Made by a program: the position numbers and the translations under genes
NCBI GenBank assembly: GCA_016928525.1
Contig: JAFGKO010000204.1
Location: 1 to 35,849 of the forward strand
Direction of reading: 5' to 3'
Source: Anaerolineales bacterium
Lineage (GTDB): Bacteria; Chloroflexota; Anaerolineae; Anaerolineales; Villigracilaceae
DNA length: 35,849 nt
Shown here: one piece after another, positions 15,246 to 22,234 of the stretch
How positions within the stretch are numbered: the stretch's first letter is position 1
Layout of the letters: each line of letters begins with the position of its first letter
Notes under the pieces: model-generated
What the model was told of the DNA's origin: nothing
Database searches by the model: none
The model's input: the letters and a program-made list of their open reading frames with translations, nothing else

Positions 15246-15850
15246 CAGGATTGCTCCTCTTTCAGCCGTTCACCATAATACAGCGAAAGTTGCTCGCGCA
15301 GGTTAAGACGGGCACGTAACAAACGGGTTTTGACCGCTGTTTCGGTCAGGCCCAGGGCCTCGCTCGTCTCACGAATCGACAGACCTTCAATATCCCGTAA
15401 CAGGAACACGACCCGCAGCTTTTCCGGCAAGCGCCGGATGGCTTTATCCAAGTGTCCTTTCGATTCTGCGGATAGCAATTCCTCTTCGGGCAGGCAGCAC
15501 CAATCCGTGAACTGGGTGGGATGCTGGAGTTCGTCATCATCGTCCTCGTAATCCATCGCCACCGGAATGGTCGGCTTCTGACGGCGCAATAACATCAAGG
15601 CTTCATTGACAGCGATGCGATACAGCCAGGTGGACACACTGGATCGGCCTTCGAAATTATCAATGGATTGCAAAGCCTTCATGAAGGTGTTTTGCAATAC
15701 ATCTTCGGCATCCTGCTCATCGCCCAGCATCTTCAACGCCAGCCGGTAAATCTGGATGGAATAGGCATCCACCAGCCGGGCGAACTCGGCCCGGTTTCCT
15801 GCCTGCAACGCTTCCAAAGAAATTTCCGGGCCAGTATCGATATCTACCAT
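15245..15850 (-). CDS. ECF-family RNA polymerase sigma factor
   Basis: 201 residues. The sigma-2 region (about 22-92) has the Q-D-A-E-D-V-L-Q-N-T-F core and S-T-W-L-Y-R-I-A-V-N. The sigma-4 region (about 133-185) has L-R-V-V-F-L-L-R-D-I-E-G-L-S-I-R-E-T-S-E-A-L-G and the DNA-recognition helix. An acidic linker (E-D-D-D-D-E) separates them. The repeated bipartite motif lies immediately upstream and its last base is the A of this ATG. An -10-like TATACT at about 15889-15894 on the minus strand could give a longer transcript. Confidence 0.9.
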   Translation of the reverse strand: MVDIDTGPEISLEALQAGNRAEFARLVDAYSIQIYRLALKMLGDEQDAEDVLQNTFMKALQSIDNFEGRSSVSTWLYRIAVNEALMLLRRQKPTIPVAMDYEDDDDELQHPTQFTDWCCLPEEELLSAESKGHLDKAIRRLPEKLRVVFLLRDIEGLSIRETSEALGLTETAVKTRLLRARLNLREQLSLYYGERLKEEQS

Positions 15851-15878
15851 TTAGATGTAACCTCGCTCAAAAAGTTGC
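15850..15878 (-). promoter_or_regulatory. Bipartite ECF-type motif, copy 2 (before the sigma gene)
   Basis: Minus strand GCAACTTTTT-N8-TTACATCTAAA, identical in fixed bases and spacing to 14937-14965, with unrelated bases in the N8. Its position right before the sigma gene suggests autoregulation. Odd point: used as a promoter it would start transcription at or inside the annotated ATG, so either translation begins further in, or the motif is an operator in the leader of a longer transcript. Confidence 0.6.
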
Positions 15879-15982
15879 TTCATGCTGGACAGTATAACGC
15901 AGGATAATGGATTACACGATAGATAGGACAAAATACAAAGCAATCGGGAAGAATGCCACTACAAATCAATTCGCAATTTCGC

Positions 15983-15996
15983 TATTATGCTAGCAG
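15983..15996 (+). promoter_or_regulatory. -10 box of the cNMP-domain gene, probably leaderless
   Basis: TATTAT (15983-15988) lies 8 nt before the ATG at 15997, and no Shine-Dalgarno sequence is present. The -35 is unclear. Confidence 0.4.
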
Positions 15997-16503
15997 ATGT
16001 TCAAAACGCTCGAAACCGTACCGTTATTCAAGGGTTTGGACAACAATACCCTGCAGCTACTTGAACCCCTGTTCGAGACATATTCTTGTTCTGCGAGAGA
16101 AGTCATTTTCGAGCAGGGCGATCCGGCTCATTATCTTTATCTCATCCTGGAAGGCGCCGTAGAAGTGCGCTACAAGCCCTATGATGGCCCACCGCTCACG
16201 ATTACCAATTTGGAACAGGGTAGTATAATCGGTTGGTCTGCTGTGATCGGGAACAGCGCTTATACCTCCGGAGCAGTTTGCAAGGAGGATTGTCAGGCCA
16301 TCCGCATGAGCAGCCGGGACTTGCATGAACTGTGCGCAAGGGAGCCGGAAGCTGGCCGCATCATCCTGAACCTGTTGGCTGAATCCGTTTCATTGCGCTG
16401 GCAGGATGCCCGGGACCAGATCCAAATGCTGCTCAATTCGACCGTCACTGCCAGGCAATGTGCGAATTCCCAAAAGAGAAAAAGTAGAAAGGAGATTCGA
16501 TGA
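15997..16503 (+). CDS. Cyclic nucleotide-binding domain protein without a DNA-binding domain
   Basis: 168 residues. Residues about 8-125 match the Crp/Fnr sensor beta-barrel (F-K-G-L, I-F-E-Q-G-D-P-A-H-Y-L-Y-L-I-L-E-G). The usual C-terminal helix-turn-helix is missing; after a helix the protein ends in a Lys/Arg-rich tail. The phosphate-binding cassette reads I-I-G-W-S-A-V-I-G-N-S-A-Y-T-S-G-A, lacking the Glu and Arg that contact cAMP in Crp, so it may bind another ligand or none. It overlaps the next gene by ATGA, which points to coupled translation with the NifU-like protein. Confidence 0.8.
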   Translation: MFKTLETVPLFKGLDNNTLQLLEPLFETYSCSAREVIFEQGDPAHYLYLILEGAVEVRYKPYDGPPLTITNLEQGSIIGWSAVIGNSAYTSGAVCKEDCQAIRMSSRDLHELCAREPEAGRIILNLLAESVSLRWQDARDQIQMLLNSTVTARQCANSQKRKSRKEIR

Positions 16504-16745
16504 CAACTCCTGCAAACCACACGGCCGAAGAACAGATCAAAACCCTGATCGAGAAGATCAGCGCTTACGTAGAACAGTTCCACGGCGGATCGGTTGAATT
16601 CGTTTCGTTTGACGGAAGCAAGCTGGAGGTCCGGCTGGGAGGCGCGTGCCTGGGTTGTCCGTTGCTGCCATCTACGCTGCATGGCTGGATTGCCGGGACG
16701 GTCCACCAGTTCTTCCCGGGCATTGAGGTCGTCGCGGCAGACTAA
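16500..16745 (+). CDS. NifU C-terminal-domain Fe-S scaffold protein
   Basis: 81 residues matching the NifU C-terminal (Nfu) domain, with C50-L-G-C53-P after G-G-A. Nfu domains assemble or carry [4Fe-4S] clusters for transfer to apo-proteins. GGAG lies 5 nt before the ATG, and the ATG overlaps the stop of the cNMP-domain gene. A terminator follows at 16753. The link between a nucleotide-sensor fold and a cluster carrier is unusual but too little is visible to give a mechanism. Confidence 0.85.
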   Translation: MTTPANHTAEEQIKTLIEKISAYVEQFHGGSVEFVSFDGSKLEVRLGGACLGCPLLPSTLHGWIAGTVHQFFPGIEVVAAD

Positions 16746-16752
16746 ACTACAC

Positions 16753-16780
16753 AAAAACGGCGGTTCTCATCGCCGTTTTT
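16753..16780 (+). terminator. Intrinsic terminator after the NifU-like gene
   Basis: AAAAACGGCG (16753-16762) pairs perfectly with CGCCGTTTTT (16771-16780) around an 8-nt loop and ends in five T. Confidence 0.85.
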
Positions 16781-16789
16781 GATTCTATC

Positions 16790-16894
16790 AGGAGTTACGC
16801 GGTTGAAATAGGAGAAGTCCGAAAATAAGGCGAGGGCGCGCTACGCACGTCCTCGCCTTATTTTTGATATCCTTTTGCAAACTGCGTAAGTCCT
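16790..16894. mobile_element. MITE-like 105-bp element with terminal inverted repeats
   Basis: Left end AGGAGTTACGCGGTT (16790-16804); right end, read on the other strand, AGGACTTACGCAGTT (16894-16880): 13 of 15 identical. The inside is mostly one 14-bp perfect hairpin (16822-16835 with 16851-16864). No coding capacity and no clear target duplication. The end sequence resembles IS termini I recall from bacterial genomes, but I cannot confirm the family here. Confidence 0.55.
16822..16864. terminator. Strong bidirectional hairpin terminator inside the MITE-like element
   Basis: AAAATAAGGCGAGG (16822-16835) pairs with CCTCGCCTTATTTT (16851-16864), loop 15 nt, with T-rich tails on both strands. 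It lies between the converging NifU-like gene and the minus-strand gene at 16910, so it can stop transcription from both sides. Confidence 0.75.
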
Positions 16895-16909
16895 ATTATG
16901 TGCTTCCAG

Positions 16910-17536
16910 TCATCGAGAGCGAAGCGAGCGCAAGATGATGAAAATGCCGACGACAATCAGGGCTGCTGCTGCAACGTAAGAAAGAAGATAGATCTGCGAT
17001 TGGAAGAACAAGAATGTTCCAAAGACGCCCAGTGCTCCGGCGGGCCAATATGCCCAACTCATCTTTGCCAGAAGCGCAACCAGTAAGAAGGTCAACGCCA
17101 GGCCAAGGAAGAAGACGCCACCGGAATCGGCACCACCAAATAACTTTTCAGGTAGGGCGCTGACAACTGCCAGGGTAAATAACACACCGCCGGGGATGAT
17201 CGCCCACCACCTGTCACGTCCTGTCAGGTAAACCATCCAGAAACTCAGGCCTATCGCGCCCAGAAATACTGCGCCGCCGATGTCGTCAAGCGCATCGGGC
17301 AACAGGATGAGCACACCAATCCCTGCCAGAACGAATCCCGGAAAAGCCGCCCACCACTGTCCACTGGCAAAGCCGCCCGCAAACAAGAACAGGAAGACTC
17401 CGCCTGCTGCCAGGAAGACAAGGCCCCAAAACACATCGGACGCATCACGAAGGAAACCAAACGCCTGCAAAAAACCCAGGCCGCCAGCCAGGATGAGTAA
17501 TGTACCGATAACGATGCGAGGGTCAAAACGTTTCAT
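16910..17536 (-). CDS. Multi-pass membrane protein, function unknown
   Basis: 208 residues, almost wholly hydrophobic, about eight membrane segments in helical-hairpin pairs. The N-terminal pair (R-I-V-I-G-T-L-L-I-L-A-G-G-L-G-F-L) is of the LiaI/DUF5668 type seen in envelope-stress proteins. The C-terminus is basic. AGGAG lies a few bases before the ATG. It is the last gene of a three-gene minus-strand group, 18 nt after the toast-rack gene, and is converging with the NifU-like gene. Confidence 0.7.
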   Translation of the reverse strand: MKRFDPRIVIGTLLILAGGLGFLQAFGFLRDASDVFWGLVFLAAGGVFLFLFAGGFASGQWWAAFPGFVLAGIGVLILLPDALDDIGGAVFLGAIGLSFWMVYLTGRDRWWAIIPGGVLFTLAVVSALPEKLFGGADSGGVFFLGLALTFLLVALLAKMSWAYWPAGALGVFGTFLFFQSQIYLLSYVAAAALIVVGIFIILRSLRSR

Positions 17537-17554
17537 TTGAATTCTCCTGATAAA

Positions 17555-18358
17555 TTAGTGAACCGCGACCTTCCCGACCCCAGCTTCGATCTTGATGTCA
17601 ACTTTATTCTGCGCTGACGAGTAATCCGCGGACTCATAGATGCCATTCGAATATGGAAAACGGGCCGTATCGACTTCGACGGCTGCAATACCCTGTTCCG
17701 CCCGGATGCGAGCAGCCACGCCTTGCGGCACGACCATATCGAGTGAAGCCGCACCCAGTTCCACTTTGACGGTTGTCATACCTGCATTGGCAGGTAGAGT
17801 CAGGTCAGTTTTGCTGGCGCCTGTGCTCACCTTCAAGTCGGTGACCTTCAGATCGCGCAAATCAAGCTCGGACTGTGAAGCGCCGGTCTCCAATCGCAAG
17901 GCCAGGGGGACGTCCCGGTTGACGTTGAAATTCCATTCCAATCCCTGCCAGCCACCCAAGAAAGGCGGGAAGATAAACGGACGCGCCTCGATGTGAACAT
18001 CCAGCCTGTCACCGGATTTATGGGTGCTTTGCTTCACACCACCCGCAAACGTGCCGCTGAGCAATTGGCCCGGTGAGGCGCCAGCGCCAAGCACCAGACG
18101 GCCTGCACCGTGACTCAGTTTCAACGAAGCCTGGCTGGCTCCCTGTAAGTCAATGGAGACCTGTTCTTCTTCTAAGTTCCCGCGCAGGAAATAACCAAAC
18201 ATGATCCAGCCGCCGAGCAAGATAAGCACGCTTGGCCAGAAAAGCTGCATGGGGCTGATGCCACCCGGCAAGCGGATGTCAGCGGTATTCAGGAACATCA
18301 ATCCACCTAGCAGAATCAGGACAGCCCCCCAGAATATATAATCGCGACGCATGGTCAT
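17555..18358 (-). CDS. LiaF-like membrane protein with toast-rack domain
   Basis: 267 residues. Two N-terminal membrane segments (about 8-24 and 38-56, DUF5668/LiaI-LiaF type) are followed by a long beta-rich region (about 66-267) with repeated L-x-L-x-x-G-A-S/A units (L-E-T-G-A-S-Q-S-E-L-D-L, V-S-T-G-A-S-K-T-D-L-T-L, V-E-L-G-A-A-S-L-D-M-V-V). These are typical of the toast-rack/DUF4097 beta-solenoid. LiaF-type proteins modulate cell-envelope stress responses, but no LiaRS kinase pair is next to it. Start overlaps the upstream stop by ATGA. Function here unproven. Confidence 0.8.
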   Translation of the reverse strand: MTMRRDYIFWGAVLILLGGLMFLNTADIRLPGGISPMQLFWPSVLILLGGWIMFGYFLRGNLEEEQVSIDLQGASQASLKLSHGAGRLVLGAGASPGQLLSGTFAGGVKQSTHKSGDRLDVHIEARPFIFPPFLGGWQGLEWNFNVNRDVPLALRLETGASQSELDLRDLKVTDLKVSTGASKTDLTLPANAGMTTVKVELGAASLDMVVPQGVAARIRAEQGIAAVEVDTARFPYSNGIYESADYSSAQNKVDIKIEAGVGKVAVH

Positions 18359-18891
18359 TCCTCCCGGTTACTCTTGCGTATGGAACGGTACAATCCGCTG
18401 CCCAGCACCCACAGGCCCAGCAAAATGAGCAGGATAGCGGGGCCAAAGTTACCGAGCAAATCCCATCCACCAAGAAACGCCGAGAAGACCAGGAATAGCA
18501 CGGCGCTGACGACCATCAGGTTCAGGCCATGCCGCAGGTTATGGCGCGTATTTTCTCCCAGCAAGCCTTGCAACAGCACGCCAACCCCAACAAAACCTGG
18601 AATCAACGTCCACATATATGACCAGGAGTCCCAGTTGCCTGTAAGGTCCTGATAATAAAGGATGCCACCGATCCCTGATACTATCGCTGCCGGGACAGCC
18701 AACCCCGGCGCGCCCAGGATCAATCCGAGCAGCAACAGCAATACGCCTACGCCAATGACGGTAAACGGCCAGTCCGAAAAACGTTCAGCAATCGCTGCCA
18801 CTTCAGGGAAGGTCCGCTGGGCAATAAACCACGCTCCCAGCAAGATCAAAACCACGCCGAGCGCCAGTTGGGTACGACCTTGTTTTCTCAT
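18355..18891 (-). CDS. DUF5668-like multi-pass membrane protein
   Basis: 178 residues, about five or six hydrophobic segments. The opening R-T-Q-L-A-L-G-V-V-L-I-L-L-G-A-W-F-I and the closing F-G-P-A-I-L-L-I-L-L-G-L-W-V-L-G-S-G-L-Y resemble the paired helices of LiaI/DUF5668 proteins. AAGGAGAA precedes the ATG. First gene of the three-gene group 18891-16910 and translationally coupled to the toast-rack gene. Probable envelope-stress or membrane-homeostasis role by family only. Confidence 0.75.
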   Translation of the reverse strand: MRKQGRTQLALGVVLILLGAWFIAQRTFPEVAAIAERFSDWPFTVIGVGVLLLLLGLILGAPGLAVPAAIVSGIGGILYYQDLTGNWDSWSYMWTLIPGFVGVGVLLQGLLGENTRHNLRHGLNLMVVSAVLFLVFSAFLGGWDLLGNFGPAILLILLGLWVLGSGLYRSIRKSNREE

Positions 18892-18909
18892 AATGCATTC
18901 TCCTTCTTA

Positions 18910-18926
18910 GATCTACAATGAGTGTA
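18910..18926 (-). promoter_or_regulatory. Possible promoter / leader element of the membrane-protein operon
   Basis: On the minus strand TACACT (18926-18921) runs into CATTGTAGATC. The 14-mer ACTCATTGTAGATC recurs exactly at 27704-27691, also directly upstream of a gene start on the minus strand. A -10 with a conserved start region is possible. A second, weaker candidate is a GCAACTT at 18988-18982 with a partial ECF-type -10 16 nt further on. Confidence 0.35.
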
Positions 18927-19040
18927 CAACAAAAACGGGCTTAATAAAAGCCACATCTTTATTTACGTGTGAGAGAGGGGAAAGTTGCGGTAAAGAGGAA
19001 TGCCGAAGCTATTCGCTAACATTGAGCAAAAGCTCTACTA

Positions 19041-20210
19041 TCACCCTCCTTGGTGAATATATTTCAGCCCCGTGCCAGTATTGAATAGCACAATCCGTTC
19101 ATCCGGGGAAATCCAACCCTCTTTGATCAATTTTTGTAAACCTGCCAGGGTCGCGGCTCCTTCGGGCGCAGCGAAAATGCCCTCCTTGTAGGCCAGATAC
19201 TTCTGGGCTTCAAGGATCGATTCGTCACTGACAGCAACAGCATTCCCGTTACTCTCCCGAAGATCATGTAGAATGAGTTGATCGGCAAAGCTCTTGGGGA
19301 CGCGCAAGCCCGAAGCTATTGTTTGGGCGTCTGTCCAGAAATCACAAAAAGAGGCATTTTCTTGAAACGCTTTGACAACCGGTGCACAGCCATCGGCTTG
19401 CACAGCCACCATGCGTGGGAACATCGAGTTCTTCAGCCACCCCATGGCCTCCATTTCCTTGAACGCCTTCCACATACCAACCAGGCCTGTACCACCACCA
19501 GTGGGGTAGACGATGACATCCGGCAATTCCCAGTCAAAGAACTCTGCCAACTCATAACCCATGATTTTTTTGCCTTCTGTCCGGTGAGGTTCCTTGAAGG
19601 TGGACACATCGAACCAACCTTCGGCGCGCGCTTTCTCACCGGCCATGCCAGCAGCCTCACTGATCAGGCCGTCGATCAGGATCACTGTAGCCCCGGCAAT
19701 TCGGCTCTCTTCGATGTTAGCGGCTGGCGTGTCTTTAGGCATAAATATATGTGCTTTCAGGCCTCCACGTGCCGCGTACGCTGCCATGGCGCCACCCGCG
19801 TTGCCAGCAGTTGGAATGATGACTTTGGTTACACCTAATTCTTTGGCCTTTGAAACCGCCGCAGCTAACCCGCGAGCCTTGAACGAACCCGTAGGATTAA
19901 GACTTTCATCTTTTACAAACAAGCGGGAGAGACCAAGTTCAGGTCCAAGGTTGGTGAGATGCAAGAGCGGTGTATCCCCCTCCCCCAGGTTGATCATGTT
20001 TTCCGGTTGTTGCACTGGCAATAGCTCTCTCCAACGCCACATGCCTCGCGGACGATGACGGAATTCATCTCGATCAAGATTTTCTCGGGCAGCCTCTAAA
20101 TCGTAACGCGCCAACAACGGAGCCTGACAATCCGGGCAAAAGGTTTGGATTTTCTCGGAATCGAAGCGATTTCCACAGCTATGGCATTGAAGGTGTGTAA
20201 GATAAGACAT
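19041..20210 (-). CDS. thrC: Threonine synthase
   Basis: 389 residues. It converts O-phosphohomoserine to threonine with pyridoxal phosphate. An N-terminal zinc ribbon (C9/C12 and C25/C28) precedes the fold-type II PLP domain. K111 in P-T-G-S-F-K-A-R-G is the Schiff-base lysine; T-A-G-N-A-G-G-A-M is the substrate loop and P-T-G-G-G-T-G-L-V-G the phosphate-binding loop. The ATG at 20210 is chosen because homology starts there and it lies 2 nt after the response regulator stop with AGGA in front; an upstream in-frame start at 20255 would overlap that gene. Pairing with a response regulator has no known metabolic reason and may be chance. Confidence 0.92.
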   Translation of the reverse strand: MSYLTHLQCHSCGNRFDSEKIQTFCPDCQAPLLARYDLEAARENLDRDEFRHRPRGMWRWRELLPVQQPENMINLGEGDTPLLHLTNLGPELGLSRLFVKDESLNPTGSFKARGLAAAVSKAKELGVTKVIIPTAGNAGGAMAAYAARGGLKAHIFMPKDTPAANIEESRIAGATVILIDGLISEAAGMAGEKARAEGWFDVSTFKEPHRTEGKKIMGYELAEFFDWELPDVIVYPTGGGTGLVGMWKAFKEMEAMGWLKNSMFPRMVAVQADGCAPVVKAFQENASFCDFWTDAQTIASGLRVPKSFADQLILHDLRESNGNAVAVSDESILEAQKYLAYKEGIFAAPEGAATLAGLQKLIKEGWISPDERIVLFNTGTGLKYIHQGG

Positions 20211-20212
20211 AT

Positions 20213-20596
20213 TTATCCTACATCCCTGGAGAGGTAAGTCTCTACTCGCGCCCATAACTCGCGAATATTGATTGGCTTGGGCATGTACGCGTCACAACCA
20301 GCCGCCAGGGCCTTTTCAGCATCGCCTTTGAGTACATTGGCTGTAATGGCGATAATGGTGACGGAATGTAAACTGGTTTCCAGGCTTTTACGAATACGCC
20401 GAGCTACTTCATAACCATCAATGTCGGGCAGGTTGATATCAAGCAAAATCATATCGGGCTTAAGATCTTCTGCCATCGAAACGCCATCCAACCCTTTCAT
20501 AGCGCCATACACCTCGTAACCACGTGCCGTGAGTACTTTTTGTATCAAGTGCATATTGTCAGGGTTATCCTCAATGTAGAGAATTTTGAATGTCAT
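20213..20596 (-). CDS. Single-domain CheY/DivK-like response regulator
   Basis: 127 residues, receiver domain only. The acidic pair E9/D10, phospho-acceptor D53 (L-L-D53-I-N-L-P), switch T85 and K107 (M-P-K107-P-I) are all present, so it should be phosphorylated by a histidine kinase. No output domain follows. The ATG at 20596 has GGGAGAAG in front and matches where receiver homology starts; a start at 20677 would add a non-homologous tail. The partner kinase is not in the window. Confidence 0.9.
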   Translation of the reverse strand: MTFKILYIEDNPDNMHLIQKVLTARGYEVYGAMKGLDGVSMAEDLKPDMILLDINLPDIDGYEVARRIRKSLETSLHSVTIIAITANVLKGDAEKALAAGCDAYMPKPINIRELWARVETYLSRDVG

Positions 20597-20721
20597 GCCA
20601 ATCTTCTCCCGTTTATTTGGTATCTTCTCAAAAAGAAGGGGGAAGCGGGGTAACCCCACGCCTCGTTTTATTGACAAGATACTTTATTTGTTATTTCTGA
20701 CTATTCTACTACCCTTCAGAC

Positions 20722-20749
20722 TCTATAGATCACCTACAGTGCTTTTCAA
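20722..20749 (-). promoter_or_regulatory. Candidate sigma-70 promoter of the response regulator/thrC pair
   Basis: Minus strand TTGAAA (20749-20744), 16-bp spacer, TATAGA (20727-20722). The -35 overlaps the stop codon of the upstream lipoprotein gene. It leaves a leader of about 115 nt. Confidence 0.45.
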
Positions 20750-22230
20750 GGAACAATCCGCCAAACGTGAACTACGGGCTTGGCCCCATCTGCATATAGT
20801 TCCAACACATATAGAAGGCCGCTTTGCCTATCATAAGAAACATCACCAATACGGCTGCGGCGCTGGTCTCCCCAGCCGAGTTCGACCAGGTCCCATTCTG
20901 GCGGGCTGAGATACAGGTGCTCGTCGATATCAACCACCGCATAGGGTTGCGGCTCCCAGGATTCCATCTCGCCTGAGGCAACTCTTGCAAATTGCGCCGG
21001 ATCGTACAGGATGAATTCGGCATCGAAGCGCGTTGTCCACCAACCTCGATTGGAAATACATTCACCAGATGCTCCATCACAACAACCTGAGAAATCCTCT
21101 TGCGGGCAGATCGAACCATCGGCATTACGACAAGTGGGAAAATCAGTAACTTCGGCATCTACACAGGCAAATTGCGGGCCGTCAGGATTGATGTAACCAT
21201 ACCAATATTTTGCACCGTTACTCTTGGTACCAGCGAAAAGAACTGCCTGCTTATCAAATGTGGTGGTAATCCAGGCGCCTCCTTCCCATGAATCAGGATG
21301 CTGGTAGCCATTCAGGCTACGGACAATCTCTTCCGTATTATAGGCGTTCTCGTAGAGTAGCAACGTGACTTCTTCCAAGCGGGTTCCCGGTGATGGCGGG
21401 GAGCCATCTGCCTGCCAGGGCCGGTAGGCAAAGATGGTTGGCCCCATGCCACCCTGGCCACCATCACGCATACGACCGGTGGCAAGATAACGGCCGCCAG
21501 TGTAAGCATCAGCCCAGGTTACCGGGATCTCGAACATGTAGCCGTTGACGCTGTACAAATCCTGGTTCCCTATAAACCACGTGCCTTGAAAATCGGGGGT
21601 TGACAACGTTGGATCGAACCAGCCATGCGAGGGAATATCCTGCGGCTGGAGATGTTGTCCCCAGGCAATGTGAATCTTGGGGCCGGTTCCAGGGTGGTTA
21701 AGATATTGCAGCCCAACCTTTGGAATTTCTTCAAGCTCGGTGAAGTAGCCGGCAGTCACATTTGCGAAGTTCTGGATGAATTCGGCTGAATTGAGTTCTT
21801 CGACATTTCTGGAGATAATGGGCACAGGGATACTGATTTCCGCGACCTGATTACCGTCGGGAACATCGCCGTATGCGATGCGGTCATGTCCCATAACAAA
21901 GAGCGAGCCGGGGAAGCCATCCTGCGCGCCGAAAGGATCGCCATCGGGGTTGAAGGTCATGGCATTACCGCCGTAGGCAAAGGTCTGCGGGCGCTCTTCG
22001 CCACCCGGCAAGCGGAAAGCGCCCACGTATTCCAGGTCTTCGGGCATCAGCACATCGCCGGAGGGTGGCGGTCCCGCCGGGGCCCGGGCAGCGGTCGGGG
22101 AAACGGCAACCTCCTGCGGAGGTAAAACAGGTTCGGGTCCGGCTGGAGACGGGGGCGTCTGGCCAAACGTGCACGCAAAAATACTCATTACCAGTGCAGA
22201 GATAACAAGGAAAATCGTCCTGTGATGCAT
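20746..22230 (-). CDS. Large secreted lipoprotein, probably beta-rich, function unknown
   Basis: 494 residues from the ATG at 22230. Signal peptide with lipobox S-I-F-A-C20, a Pro/Ala-rich linker (about 25-60), then a long domain with repeated Gly/Trp/Asp turns (M-P-E-D-L-E-Y-V-G-A-F-R-L-P, and near the end D-V-S-Y-D-R-Q-S-G-L-L-Y-V-L-E). The pattern suggests a beta-propeller. A Cys-rich insert lies near residues 355-390. I recognise no catalytic motif. GGGAGGA lies before the ATG and the upstream radical SAM stop is 4 nt away, so the two are translated together; an in-frame start at 22302 would overlap that gene by 68 nt and is less likely. Confidence 0.7.
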   Translation of the reverse strand: MHHRTIFLVISALVMSIFACTFGQTPPSPAGPEPVLPPQEVAVSPTAARAPAGPPPSGDVLMPEDLEYVGAFRLPGGEERPQTFAYGGNAMTFNPDGDPFGAQDGFPGSLFVMGHDRIAYGDVPDGNQVAEISIPVPIISRNVEELNSAEFIQNFANVTAGYFTELEEIPKVGLQYLNHPGTGPKIHIAWGQHLQPQDIPSHGWFDPTLSTPDFQGTWFIGNQDLYSVNGYMFEIPVTWADAYTGGRYLATGRMRDGGQGGMGPTIFAYRPWQADGSPPSPGTRLEEVTLLLYENAYNTEEIVRSLNGYQHPDSWEGGAWITTTFDKQAVLFAGTKSNGAKYWYGYINPDGPQFACVDAEVTDFPTCRNADGSICPQEDFSGCCDGASGECISNRGWWTTRFDAEFILYDPAQFARVASGEMESWEPQPYAVVDIDEHLYLSPPEWDLVELGWGDQRRSRIGDVSYDRQSGLLYVLELYADGAKPVVHVWRIVP

Positions 22231-22234
22231 CAAC

